NCBI GenBank assembly: GCA_022791915.1
Contig: JAAWAB010000009.1
Coordinates: 1-32,381 of the forward strand
Origin: Clostridia bacterium
Lineage (GTDB): Bacteria; Bacillota; Clostridia; Christensenellales; Pumilibacteraceae
Direction of reading: 5' to 3'
DNA length: 32,381 bases
Positions within the stretch are counted from its first letter, which is position 1; each line of letters opens with the position of its first letter. Of the stretch, positions 1 through 7,339 are shown in pieces. A program made the translations under genes and the position numbers. Below the pieces are notes generated by a model. That model was not told the origin of the DNA, ran no database searches, and was given only the letters and a program-made list of their open reading frames with translations.

Positions 1-135
1 GAAGAAATCAAGAACATTTTAGGGTTTGAAATAAATCATTCGTTTTTGACTTATAAGAAAGAGGCAAAAGAATATGGTTATGAAGTCGGCAAAATATCAA
101 TGAAAGAAAGGACAGTAATTTTTAACAGGTTATAA
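1..135 (+). CDS. 3' end of an unidentified gene (partial)
   Basis: Frame 1 is open from the first base to a TAA at 133-135, giving the last 44 residues of a protein that begins outside the window. The fragment is Lys/Glu-rich and ends in KERTVIFNRL. I do not recognise a family. The DNA is much richer in A+T than the genes that follow, and a strong terminator lies just downstream, which supports a real gene end. The composition suggests a different origin from its neighbours, such as a mobile element or recent transfer, but that is inference. Confidence 0.5.
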   Translation, partial: EEIKNILGFEINHSFLTYKKEAKEYGYEVGKISMKERTVIFNRL

Positions 136-173
136 CTCTAAATTTCAATTTATAGTTATTAAAATGTATAGTT

Positions 174-209
174 AAAAGCTCTCAAACAAATTTGTTTAAG
201 AGCTTTTTA
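174..209. terminator. bidirectional intrinsic terminator
   Basis: A perfect inverted repeat pairs AAAAGCTCT (174-182) with AGAGCTTTT (199-207), and an inner AAACAAA/TTTGTTT extends the stem. T-runs follow the stem on both strands. It can end the unknown plus-strand gene at 1-135 and the minus-strand operon that finishes at 263. Confidence 0.8.
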
Positions 210-262
210 TAATCGTATGTCTGATCCCTATGGGAAGTGCGCATTATCGCAACGTTTTTTTG

Positions 263-877
263 TTATTCGACTGCGTTGCAGTCGGGTGTGTGGTCGATTT
301 GCGTCCGCATGTTGCGGCGTTCGTTGCGTAGGTAGAGCACGTTCAGCTTGTATGTGTTGTAACGCAGAACGAATATGGGCAATACGTTGAGCACGGCGTT
401 CACTGTGGCAATGGGGAATCCGAAACACAGCCAGTACCGCAACGGGCAAATGAAAATAATCAGATATCCCGTAAAAACGGTAACAAGATGAATCATTACG
501 CCGTAGCACGCTTCCGTCAGATAGCGGGAAAGATAGGCATTGTCATAGGGTCGGTCGATTTTGTTTTTGCGTAAGCCCGTAAAGCCGCCCAGTTCGGGGA
601 TTTTGTCTTTCCACTTGCGGATACCGAGTTTTTCGTAGCGCAGTTTTTCCTTTTGGGAAACGGTAAAAAATGTACGTTTATGCGAAAAGAACTTTTCGGG
701 CAGACGGCGAACCAGAAAAGCAAACAAGCCGTCGAGCGCAATCACCGCAGCCGTGAGAATCACGGTGGCAAGCGCGGCGTACAAAACGGAAAAGCCGAAC
801 ATCGGCACGGCAAACAGCGCGTTAAACAGCGCAATCAACGCCATACATACGAGTATGATAATGCCGTAAAGAATCAT
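263..877 (-). CDS. CrtO-like membrane acyltransferase (glycosyl-4,4'-diaponeurosporenoate acyltransferase family)
   Basis: A 204-residue membrane protein with hydrophobic segments at about residues 1-24, 29-56, 127-147 and 150-170. The motif KLGIRKWKDKIPE (83-95) and the later LPIFVLRYN (166-174) are typical of the CrtO family, which in Staphylococcus acylates a glycosylated carotenoid. No carotenoid synthesis gene is visible here, so the acceptor may be a different glycolipid. The start ATG overlaps the stop of the upstream acyltransferase gene by 4 bases (ATGA), so the two are translationally coupled. It is the last gene of a minus-strand operon that also encodes a glycosyltransferase. The family call is fairly confident; the substrate is unknown. 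Confidence 0.7.
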   Translation of the reverse strand: MILYGIIILVCMALIALFNALFAVPMFGFSVLYAALATVILTAAVIALDGLFAFLVRRLPEKFFSHKRTFFTVSQKEKLRYEKLGIRKWKDKIPELGGFTGLRKNKIDRPYDNAYLSRYLTEACYGVMIHLVTVFTGYLIIFICPLRYWLCFGFPIATVNAVLNVLPIFVLRYNTYKLNVLYLRNERRNMRTQIDHTPDCNAVE

Positions 878-1752
878 AGGTCGTAAGCCGTCCCGTAAAC
901 TTTTTCGTATGTTTGCACGTAAGACGCAAACGCTTTGTCGCGCATGGCGTCGGCTCCTTCTTTGGGAGAAAGGTGCGCGTCGGGATACACGGGCGGCAGA
1001 ATATGCAACGTGTGCAGTTGCACGGGGTATCCGTCGTCGCCCAAACGGTTACCGTCGCGCATGGTGATAAAAACGGGCAGCACGGGAACGCCCGCTTTGT
1101 ATGCCATTCTAAATCCGCCCGACTTAAAGGGGCGGGGTTTGCGGTAGTTCCACCACATGGCTTGTTCGGGATAAATGAGCACGCTCTCGCCGCGGGAAAG
1201 AAGAACGTCGGTCGCTTTGAGCAATGCTTTGGCGCCTTTCACGTCGGACGACAGCGGCAGGGTGTTGCAGTTGCGAAACAGAAATCCGTACAGCCCGGGA
1301 AAGGAAGTGTAGTTCCCTTCGCGCACGATTTTATACAGCCGACCTTTGGGGAAATCGTGTTCGAGCGCTTTATATACGATAAAATTATCGTACGCGGCAA
1401 AGTGATTGCACGTAATCACCGCACCGCCGTCCAACGCCGAAAGATATTTGCGACCGATTATGTTTTCGGTTACAAGCAGTTCCTTTTTTATCATGCGCGA
1501 AAAATAGGCGTAACCGAGCTTGTTGGCAATCGCCGTTTTCATGCGCGACCAAAGTTTTTCGCCCAAATAGTCCACTTTTTCGCTGTTCAGCGGAATCGTG
1601 GGCGGGTCGTTTTCCACGTCTTGGTCGAATCGCCCTTCCCGCTCGTAGCAAGCTATTTTGGTTAAAACTTCGCGTCGGTCGTCTGCCAGTTCTTTGGGGC
1701 GGCAGAGCGAAGGAAGAACGAGAGAATCGTATGTTTCTTGCGAACAGTTCAT
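874..1752 (-). CDS. PlsC-like lysophospholipid/1-acylglycerol-3-phosphate acyltransferase
   Basis: A 292-residue protein of the LPLAT/PlsC superfamily. The catalytic HX4D motif is at 117-122 (NHFAAYD), and the second motif reads YPEQAMW (194-200) where classical PlsC has PEGTRS. It is followed by FKSGGFRMAYKAGVPVLPVFI, which matches the substrate-binding part of the family. No signal peptide or clear membrane span is seen, so it probably acts at the inner face of the membrane. The non-classical second motif means the acceptor may not be lysophosphatidic acid. It lies 24 bases downstream of the GT8 gene and overlaps the CrtO-like gene by 4 bases, which suggests a three-step glycolipid or cell-envelope lipid pathway. 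Confidence 0.8.
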   Translation of the reverse strand: MNCSQETYDSLVLPSLCRPKELADDRREVLTKIACYEREGRFDQDVENDPPTIPLNSEKVDYLGEKLWSRMKTAIANKLGYAYFSRMIKKELLVTENIIGRKYLSALDGGAVITCNHFAAYDNFIVYKALEHDFPKGRLYKIVREGNYTSFPGLYGFLFRNCNTLPLSSDVKGAKALLKATDVLLSRGESVLIYPEQAMWWNYRKPRPFKSGGFRMAYKAGVPVLPVFITMRDGNRLGDDGYPVQLHTLHILPPVYPDAHLSPKEGADAMRDKAFASYVQTYEKVYGTAYDL

Positions 1753-1776
1753 GGTTGTTTCCTCGCTGCTTGTGTT

Positions 1777-2697
1777 TTACGCCACGTATGTGCGGTAATA
1801 GTTGGCGGGATTTTCGGCTTCGCTCGCCGCAAGCGCCACAAGCCGCTGCTCGCATAAAGCGTCGGCTTTGGCGTGCTCGTCGGTAAATGCGTCGCGCGCC
1901 GCTCGTATTTCGGCATAAAATTCGGTTTTCTCCGCGTATTCCCAAAAGTATTCGCGGTAAAGCACGTTGGGATAATGCCACGGTTTTCTGGTCAAATTAT
2001 AGTGTATGAGTTTGGGTATGCCGCAACCGTTTGCGGGTATGGGCATTTTGTTCCACTCGGGCGCAATGTAGAGCACGCGGTCTTTGCAGAGCACGTTGAG
2101 ATAGTCTTGGTCCTGCGCAACCGAAAATTTGTATCGGTGCAATAGCTCGTTGAATTTCTCGTAGAAGTTTTCGTCGCGGAATTTTTTGAGATTCATCAGC
2201 AAAATCCCCGCGTTAAAGTACCGCTCGGCGGGAATGCCCAGCGCGTCTTTCACGTAGTCGCAAAATACGGGTACGTCGAGCACCGTTTCGTCGGGAATGG
2301 CGCCCACCAGATTGTCGCCCAGCGCGTGATTGTACAGTTCGCAGATGTCGCCGAGTATCACCGTGTCGCTGTCGAGATAGAGCGCTTTATCGTATTCGGG
2401 AAACATTTCGGCAATAAAAATCCGATAATATGTGGTGCACGTATAATAGTCGCGCAACTGTAATTTCTGCGCAAGAGTTGCAAGTCTGTCCGAAACGTCG
2501 GCAAAGCAGACGGAAAAGTTTTCGTCCGAAAGATTTGCGATGCGGGCGGCACTTTCGGTGCGGATTCCCGAATGTAAAATATGAATCTTGCAAGCGCAAG
2601 CGTCCGACATATTGTCTTTCAGCGACCGAAGCGAAACGGCAAGGTAAGGAAGATAGTTGTCGTCTACGGCAAAAAAGATGGGAATAACGGGTTTCAT
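1777..2697 (-). CDS. family 8 glycosyltransferase
   Basis: A 306-residue GT8 enzyme (GT-A fold, retaining). The N-terminus PIFFAVDDNY with LAVSLRSL is typical of the family. The metal-binding DxD is DSD at 109-111 within KALYLDSDTVIL, followed by YFNAGILLMNL (160-170), DQDYLN (196-201) and LIHYN with His232 near KPW. GT8 enzymes transfer galactose or glucose from UDP-sugars to lipid or polysaccharide acceptors; the acceptor here is unknown. The ATG has a strong AAAAAGGAG site upstream. It is the first gene of the operon with the two acyltransferases, so a glycosylated, acylated lipid is a reasonable product. Confidence 0.88.
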   Translation of the reverse strand: MKPVIPIFFAVDDNYLPYLAVSLRSLKDNMSDACACKIHILHSGIRTESAARIANLSDENFSVCFADVSDRLATLAQKLQLRDYYTCTTYYRIFIAEMFPEYDKALYLDSDTVILGDICELYNHALGDNLVGAIPDETVLDVPVFCDYVKDALGIPAERYFNAGILLMNLKKFRDENFYEKFNELLHRYKFSVAQDQDYLNVLCKDRVLYIAPEWNKMPIPANGCGIPKLIHYNLTRKPWHYPNVLYREYFWEYAEKTEFYAEIRAARDAFTDEHAKADALCEQRLVALAASEAENPANYYRTYVA

Positions 2698-2730
2698 GGC
2701 ATGCTCCTTTTTGGTTGTAATCGTAGTATC

Positions 2731-2759
2731 ATTGTATAACGCAAAGGTAAAAAATACAA
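2731..2759 (-). promoter_or_regulatory. probable promoter of the GT8-acyltransferase operon
   Basis: Read on the minus strand, TTGTAT (2759-2754) and TACAAT (2736-2731) are separated by exactly 17 bases, upstream of the GT8 start at 2697. The -10 is a good match and the -35 a weak one. No competing signal was seen in the 200-base divergent gap. Confidence 0.45.
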
Positions 2760-2863
2760 GAGAATGGGGGAATCGGCACTATAATCTTTGCATTTGCGGT
2801 AGAGAGTCCGTTCTCATGCGGCGAGAATCGACACGAATTTTTCTCTCACCGTAGTAGAATCGC

Positions 2864-2892
2864 TTGTTTTCGGCGAAATATCATGGTATAAT
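2864..2892 (+). promoter_or_regulatory. promoter of the XRE regulator gene
   Basis: TTGTTT (2864-2869) and a perfect TATAAT (2887-2892) are separated by 17 bases. The -10 box ends only 6 bases before the ATG at 2899, so transcription should begin at or right next to the start codon. Confidence 0.7.
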
Positions 2893-2898
2893 GGCGGT

Positions 2899-3489
2899 AT
2901 GTTGGAACTGAAAGACATTCTGGCAAAGAATCTTTTGGAATTGCGCAAAGCCGCCGCGCTTACGCAAATGGAACTTGCCGAAAAACTCAATTATTCGGAT
3001 AAGTCGGTTTCCAAGTGGGAACACGGCGACGCAGTGCCCGATATAGAAGTGCTTGCGGGTATTGCCGCTTTCTACGGCGTAACGGTGGATTGGCTTATAA
3101 CCGAACACAAAGACGTTTCTCCGCCCCTGCCCGAAGAAAAGAAAGAACGGCATTTACGGGGCAATAAGCTGATTATCACATTGCTCGCCATGTCCGCCGT
3201 GTGGATTGTTTCCACAATCATCTATGTGCAACTGCTGATATTGGCGGACATCAACTATTGGTGCGTATTCGTGTGGTCGGTGCCTGCCAGTTGCGTCGTT
3301 CTCACGGTGTTCAATGCCATATGGGGCAAGCGACGCTTTTCGGCAATCTGTGTTTCGGTGCTCGTTTGGTCGCTGATTGCGGGGCTTTATCTGCAACTGC
3401 TTAAATACAACGTGTGGACGGTATTTTTTATCGGGATTCCGTTACAGATTTCGGTAATACTTTGGTCGCGGCTCAAACGCGGCAAGTGA
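2899..3489 (+). CDS. XRE-family regulator with C-terminal membrane domain
   Basis: A 196-residue protein. Residues 9-65 form a Cro/CI-type helix-turn-helix, with the recognition-helix region LNYSDKSVSKWEHGDAVPDIE typical of clostridial XRE regulators. After a linker ending near residue 90, about four hydrophobic segments (roughly 92-113, 116-138, 148-166, 170-190) and a basic RLKRGK tail suggest membrane attachment. It probably represses itself or senses envelope state, but no target is shown. The likely promoter -10 ends 6 bases before the ATG and no Shine-Dalgarno is present, so the message is probably leaderless. It diverges from the glycolipid operon, which it could control. Confidence 0.85.
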   Translation: MLELKDILAKNLLELRKAAALTQMELAEKLNYSDKSVSKWEHGDAVPDIEVLAGIAAFYGVTVDWLITEHKDVSPPLPEEKKERHLRGNKLIITLLAMSAVWIVSTIIYVQLLILADINYWCVFVWSVPASCVVLTVFNAIWGKRRFSAICVSVLVWSLIAGLYLQLLKYNVWTVFFIGIPLQISVILWSRLKRGK

Positions 3490-3515
3490 ACGAGTGCATA
3501 CTGTTTATTGCATAA

Positions 3516-3541
3516 TACTATATATTGCATAGCATTGTCAA
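3516..3541 (+). repeat. two copies of TATTGCATA, 17 bases apart
   Basis: TATTGCATA occurs at 3516-3524 and again at 3533-3541, in AT-rich DNA just after the XRE gene. The spacing is between one and two helical turns, so a paired protein-binding site is possible. No promoter clearly belongs to it. Confidence 0.3.
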
Positions 3542-3560
3542 CGGGTTTGGTAAGATATTT

Positions 3561-3580
3561 TCCGATTTAATCGGATTTTA
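3561..3580 (+). terminator. weak intrinsic terminator after the XRE gene
   Basis: TCCGAT (3561-3566) pairs with ATCGGA (3570-3575) around a three-base loop, followed by TTTT. The stem is short, so termination may be partial; the stronger hairpin at 3618-3642 lies just behind it. Confidence 0.4.
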
Positions 3581-3613
3581 ATGTTTCCGTAAAAATTCAC
3601 AAAATATCCATGC

Positions 3614-3644
3614 AAAAAAACCGCTGCGTGTTGCGGCGGTTTTA
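3614..3644. terminator. bidirectional terminator between the XRE and AraC genes
   Basis: A 10-bp stem with one G-T pair joins 3618-3627 to 3633-3642 around the loop GTGTT. A seven-A run precedes the stem on the plus strand, which becomes a U-run for minus-strand transcripts, so it mainly serves the AraC gene. A short T-run also follows on the plus strand. Confidence 0.7.
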
Positions 3645-3682
3645 TCATGCGGCAAACGTGCCGAGCGCGTTACCACGTGCGG

Positions 3683-4567
3683 TCAGTGAGCGGGGGGGGG
3701 CGCCTTTTTGGAATTGTTTTTTTCTTTCAGCGACGTGGGTTTGCAAAAGTACGCTTTGCGGTATTCTTTGGGCGTCATTTCAAACCGCTTTTTGAACATT
3801 TGCATAAAGTGACTTAAACTGTCGTAGCCGATTGCCGACGAAATGCTCAAAATGCTGGTGTCGGTGGTGCGCAAAAGCATGGCGCTGTAATTGAGCCGTA
3901 GCGTCACAAGATAATCGTTGAGCGTTTCGCCCGTGTACTGTTTGAATAAGCGGGTGAGATGACTGTAACTGAAAAAGGTGAACGAGCACAATTCGGCAAT
4001 GGACTTGGAAATATTTTCGGGTTGCCGAATCAGATATAAAAAGTCGTTCAGCCAGTCGGGATAATCGTGATTGGCGTGAATGTTGTTGCGATAAACGATT
4101 TTGATAATGTCGAACCAAATGCACTTATTCAGATTTACGAAATTTTCGATGTCGTTTTCGTCAATCGTTTGCAATAGGTGCACGTTCTGATAAAATTCTT
4201 GCAACATGTTGCTGTTGAGTTTATAGGTAATCGGATATTTTGTCTGCACAATCCGGTCGTATAAGTCGGGGCTGATTACGTTTAAGAGTTCGCGGAAATA
4301 CTCGTCGGTAATCATAAAATTGATTTGACTGTATTTGTCCGAGCCGGAAACGAATTTGTGCTTGTCCCACGGGTGCACAAGGCAAGCGTCGCCTTCCACG
4401 AGCGACTGCGTTTTGTCTTCGCGGATATGCGCGGATTCGCCCGAACCGATAATAAAAAACTCCCAGTAGTCGTGGTCGTGCAGGTCGGGGAAATCGTACT
4501 TGAACACGTGAAAATGAACGCGCGATTCGGGATACAAAAAGTCTTCTTTATAGTAACAGGTGCGCAT
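3683..4567 (-). CDS. AraC-family transcriptional regulator
   Basis: A 294-residue protein. The N-terminal cupin-like sensor spans about 15-75, with HDHD at 30-33 and HPWDKHKF at 65-72. The C-terminal double helix-turn-helix spans about 185-275, with SYSHLTRLFKQYTGETLNDYL and the signature IGYDSLSHFMQMFKKRFEMTPKEYR. Such proteins usually bind a sugar and activate adjacent catabolic genes. It diverges from the GH2 beta-mannosidase gene that heads the polysaccharide locus, so it is the likely activator. The start has a good site, AGGAGAG, eight bases upstream. The last residues (APPPAH) are encoded by a run of nine C on this strand (3692-3700), a slippage-prone tract that would only change the tail. 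Confidence 0.92.
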   Translation of the reverse strand: MRTCYYKEDFLYPESRVHFHVFKYDFPDLHDHDYWEFFIIGSGESAHIREDKTQSLVEGDACLVHPWDKHKFVSGSDKYSQINFMITDEYFRELLNVISPDLYDRIVQTKYPITYKLNSNMLQEFYQNVHLLQTIDENDIENFVNLNKCIWFDIIKIVYRNNIHANHDYPDWLNDFLYLIRQPENISKSIAELCSFTFFSYSHLTRLFKQYTGETLNDYLVTLRLNYSAMLLRTTDTSILSISSAIGYDSLSHFMQMFKKRFEMTPKEYRKAYFCKPTSLKEKNNSKKAPPPAH

Positions 4568-4647
4568 GTCGGTTGCTCTCCTATTCTATTGTGTACGATT
4601 TTTTCGGAAAGTCGCGCAAGAATCATTTGTGCGATTTTCTTGCATCC

Positions 4648-4676
4648 ATTATATCGTAAAAAACGGCGGTTGAAAA
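4648..4676 (-). promoter_or_regulatory. promoter of the AraC-family gene
   Basis: On the minus strand TTTTCA (4676-4671) is followed after 17 bases by a perfect TATAAT (4653-4648), about 80 bases upstream of the AraC start codon. Confidence 0.6.
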
Positions 4677-4702
4677 GACCCTACGGCAAACATGATAGAA
4701 AA

Positions 4703-4756
4703 TCACACCTTTATAGCCGAATAAAGCAAGAAAACAGCAGAAAAGTGTGATATTAT
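4703..4756 (+). promoter_or_regulatory. probable activator-dependent promoter and operator of the polysaccharide locus
   Basis: An extended -10 (TGATATTAT, 4748-4756) lies upstream of the GH2 gene but no -35 box is found at the right spacing, as expected for a promoter needing an activator. Just upstream is an inverted repeat, CTTTAT (4709-4714) and ATAAAG (4721-4726) with a 6-base centre, about 45 bases before the predicted transcript start. A second wider pair, TCACAC (4703-4708) and GTGTGA (4745-4750), surrounds it. The divergent AraC protein is the natural candidate to bind here; that is inference. Confidence 0.5.
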
Positions 4757-4793
4757 GTAAGTGCTTGAAAGAAAAAGGAGAAATTTCCGCCTT

Positions 4794-7235
4794 ATGATTT
4801 TATCATTATCGGGAAAATGGAAACTGAAAAACAGTCGTTATTGTGTCGACGGTAACGTACCCGGCGACATCACGAACGATATGTTTTCGGCGGGAATCGT
4901 GAAAAATCCTTACTACGGCGAAGAATATAAAAACAGTTTGTGGATAACGCGCGAAGATTGGGTTTATGCGCGCGAATTTGTGTGCGACGTTCTGCCTGCC
5001 GCCGACGAAAACGCTTTTTTGCGGTTTGACGGTATCGACACGTTTGCCGACGTGTATCTGAACGGCGAAAAAGCGGGCAGTGCGTGCAATATGCACCGCA
5101 CCTACAATTTTCCCGTGAACGGATTGTTAAAAAAGGGAAAAAACGAACTTACCGTTGTCATGCACAACGTGTACGATAAAATGGGCGAAAAAGACCAAAC
5201 CAAATACGAAAGTATATTTTGTGCCAACCGCGTGCTACTGCGTAAAGCGCAATGTCATTTCGGTTGGGACTGGGCGCCGCGCTTTCCGGGCTACGGAATA
5301 TACCGCGACGCGTTTCTGGTAATCCAAAAGAAAACGGCGGTTTCGTATGTGGGCGTGCAAACCGAACTTTGCGGCAACGTAACTTTTCGCGTAGAGCTGG
5401 GCGAACGGTACCGCGGCAACGTGGAAATTCGCATATTGCACGAAGGAAAGGAAGTGGCGCGCGAAAACAAACAAGCGGATTGCAAGAAGTTTCTCGTCAA
5501 TCTGCACGTGCCCAATCCGCAGCTTTGGTGGCCCAACGGCTACGGAGAACAACCGATATACGAATACGTAATCACGCAAGAAAACGGGGAACAAACGCGC
5601 GGCACCTTCGGATTCCGCAAAATCGAACTGGTGCGCAACGTGCGCGATAAAGATAATTTGGGGTTTGAATTCCGAATCAACGTGCGCGAAATCTTCTGCC
5701 GCGGCAGTAACTGGGTGCCCGCCGAGTGCATGACGGGCAGCCTTAAAAACGAAAAATATTATGCGCTATTAAAAGCCGCCAAAGACGCGAATATGAACAT
5801 GTTGCGCGTATGGGGCGGCGGCATTTACGAAAAAGATTGTTTTTATGAATACTGCGATAAAATGGGAATCATGATTTGGCAGGACTTCATGTTTGCCTGT
5901 TCGGAAATTCCCGAAGATAATCCCGACTTTTTGCGCGAAATCACCCAAGAAGCGGTCGGGCAGGTCAAGCGGCTGGGGAATCATCCTTGCCTTACGTACT
6001 GGTGCGGCATGAACGAAATCCGCGGTTCTTTTTCCGAAACGGTGGAAGAACGGTATTCGGTGTTCACGCTCCACTATCTGTTGCGCGGTATTACGTCGCA
6101 GTTTACGCCCGATATTCCCTACGAACGTACCAGTCCGTACTCGTTTGCCGATACCGAAAACGACGCATGCGAAGGGGACAGCCACAACAATATTTCCGAA
6201 ATCTGCCTGTTCGACGCGTCTTTCAAAGGGTTCGACGCGTTCGAGTATGCCGACGTACAGGCGGACGACAGCCTGAAAGCGCGTATCAAGCAATACGAAC
6301 GGTATCTTTCGGATACAAAAAGTAACTTCTCGTCCGAGTGCGCGGTGCTCGGCATGTGCAACTACCGTTCTCTGGAAAAATTTACCCCGAGCGAAGAACG
6401 GCGCGTGGATTCGCCCTTCTTAAAAGAGCGCTTTTTGGGCAATCCTTATACGTACGTTATGCCCACGTTTTTCGAGCGGCAGAATAAAATTGCCGAGGCA
6501 ATGTACGGCAAACCGACCGACCTCAAAGATTTGGTTAAAAAGTCCAACAAGGCGCAAGCAGATATCATGCGTACCGAAATCGTTTATTGCCGCGTAAACG
6601 GCAGGTCGCACGGGTTTTTGAACTGGATGTATAACGACATCTGGCCTACGGGCACTTGGTCGGTAATCGACTACTATTTATCCAAAAAACCGGCGTACTA
6701 CGAAATGAAACGCTGTTTCGCGCCCGTTATGGCGCAGATTATCCGCATAGACGGCAAGTGCCGGTTGTGCGTAGCCAACGATACAAACCGCGATTTCGCC
6801 GTTGCCGCCCAAGTGGGCACAAAAACGTATAACGGCACCGAACTTTGCGCAAGCACCGTTTCGGGCGTTGTGCGGGCGGGCGGAATCTTTACGGCGCCGC
6901 TCGATTGCAAAGAAGAAGGCGACTACGTGTTCGCAAGCGGAACGGTGGGCGAATTGCCGTTTGCGGAAACGTATGAATTGAGCCGCTACCGCGAAAAGAA
7001 ATTCGTGCCCGAGTATTCCGTGTCGAGTGTTTCGGTGGGCGACGGAAAGTACGAAATCACCGTTTCGGCAAAAACGTTTGTGCCCTGTTTCAAAATCTCG
7101 GCGGGCGATAACGCCCAAGTGGCAGATAACTACTTCGATTTGGCGGCGGGAACAAAGCGCACCGTGGCAGTGCAATCGGACGCGCCGCCCGACACCTTCC
7201 GTTATTCGTCGTTCGCCGACGTGTGGAACGACTGA
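4794..7235 (+). CDS. GH2 beta-mannosidase, cytoplasmic
   Basis: An 813-residue glycoside hydrolase family 2 protein that probably removes mannose from the non-reducing end of imported beta-manno-oligosaccharides. The order is an N-terminal jelly roll (SLSGKWKL onward), an Ig-like domain and a TIM barrel. The acid/base is Glu408 (GMNE) and the nucleophile Glu515 (SSEC, where most members read SEFG). The end of the barrel, LNWMYNDIWPTGTWSVIDYY, matches beta-mannosidases. There is no signal peptide, so it acts inside the cell. I use ATG 4794: the protein begins there like its family, although AAGGAG is 13 bases away; a GTG at 4761 would add 11 unlikely residues. It is the first gene of the locus. 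Other GH2 exo-activities are possible. Confidence 0.88.
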   Translation: MILSLSGKWKLKNSRYCVDGNVPGDITNDMFSAGIVKNPYYGEEYKNSLWITREDWVYAREFVCDVLPAADENAFLRFDGIDTFADVYLNGEKAGSACNMHRTYNFPVNGLLKKGKNELTVVMHNVYDKMGEKDQTKYESIFCANRVLLRKAQCHFGWDWAPRFPGYGIYRDAFLVIQKKTAVSYVGVQTELCGNVTFRVELGERYRGNVEIRILHEGKEVARENKQADCKKFLVNLHVPNPQLWWPNGYGEQPIYEYVITQENGEQTRGTFGFRKIELVRNVRDKDNLGFEFRINVREIFCRGSNWVPAECMTGSLKNEKYYALLKAAKDANMNMLRVWGGGIYEKDCFYEYCDKMGIMIWQDFMFACSEIPEDNPDFLREITQEAVGQVKRLGNHPCLTYWCGMNEIRGSFSETVEERYSVFTLHYLLRGITSQFTPDIPYERTSPYSFADTENDACEGDSHNNISEICLFDASFKGFDAFEYADVQADDSLKARIKQYERYLSDTKSNFSSECAVLGMCNYRSLEKFTPSEERRVDSPFLKERFLGNPYTYVMPTFFERQNKIAEAMYGKPTDLKDLVKKSNKAQADIMRTEIVYCRVNGRSHGFLNWMYNDIWPTGTWSVIDYYLSKKPAYYEMKRCFAPVMAQIIRIDGKCRLCVANDTNRDFAVAAQVGTKTYNGTELCASTVSGVVRAGGIFTAPLDCKEEGDYVFASGTVGELPFAETYELSRYREKKFVPEYSVSSVSVGDGKYEITVSAKTFVPCFKISAGDNAQVADNYFDLAAGTKRTVAVQSDAPPDTFRYSSFADVWND

Positions 7236-7259
7236 CGGCACCGTTTTATTCGGTATAAT
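7232..7259 (+). promoter_or_regulatory. possible internal promoter before the giant lipoprotein gene
   Basis: CTGACG (7232-7237, overlapping the GH2 stop codon) and a perfect TATAAT (7254-7259) are spaced by 16 bases in the 104-base gap. It could give the lipoprotein and transporter genes expression independent of the main promoter. Confidence 0.4.
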
Positions 7260-7339
7260 CGGCTCTGTTGCGTTGCAAACTTCGTACACGGCGTAACGGA
7301 ACGACTATATAAAAATCCCAAATATATGGAGGAACAAGG

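Noticed and set aside
269..285. Short perfect hairpin (CGACTGC-GTT-GCAGTCG) near the end of the CrtO-like gene
   Set aside because: On the minus strand it is followed by A rather than T, so it is not a terminator for that gene; the real one is at 174-209.
4761..4793. GTG at 4761 as the start of the GH2 protein
   Set aside because: The predicted transcript begins at about this position, no ribosome site precedes it, and the added residues do not match the family; ATG 4794 follows AAGGAG.
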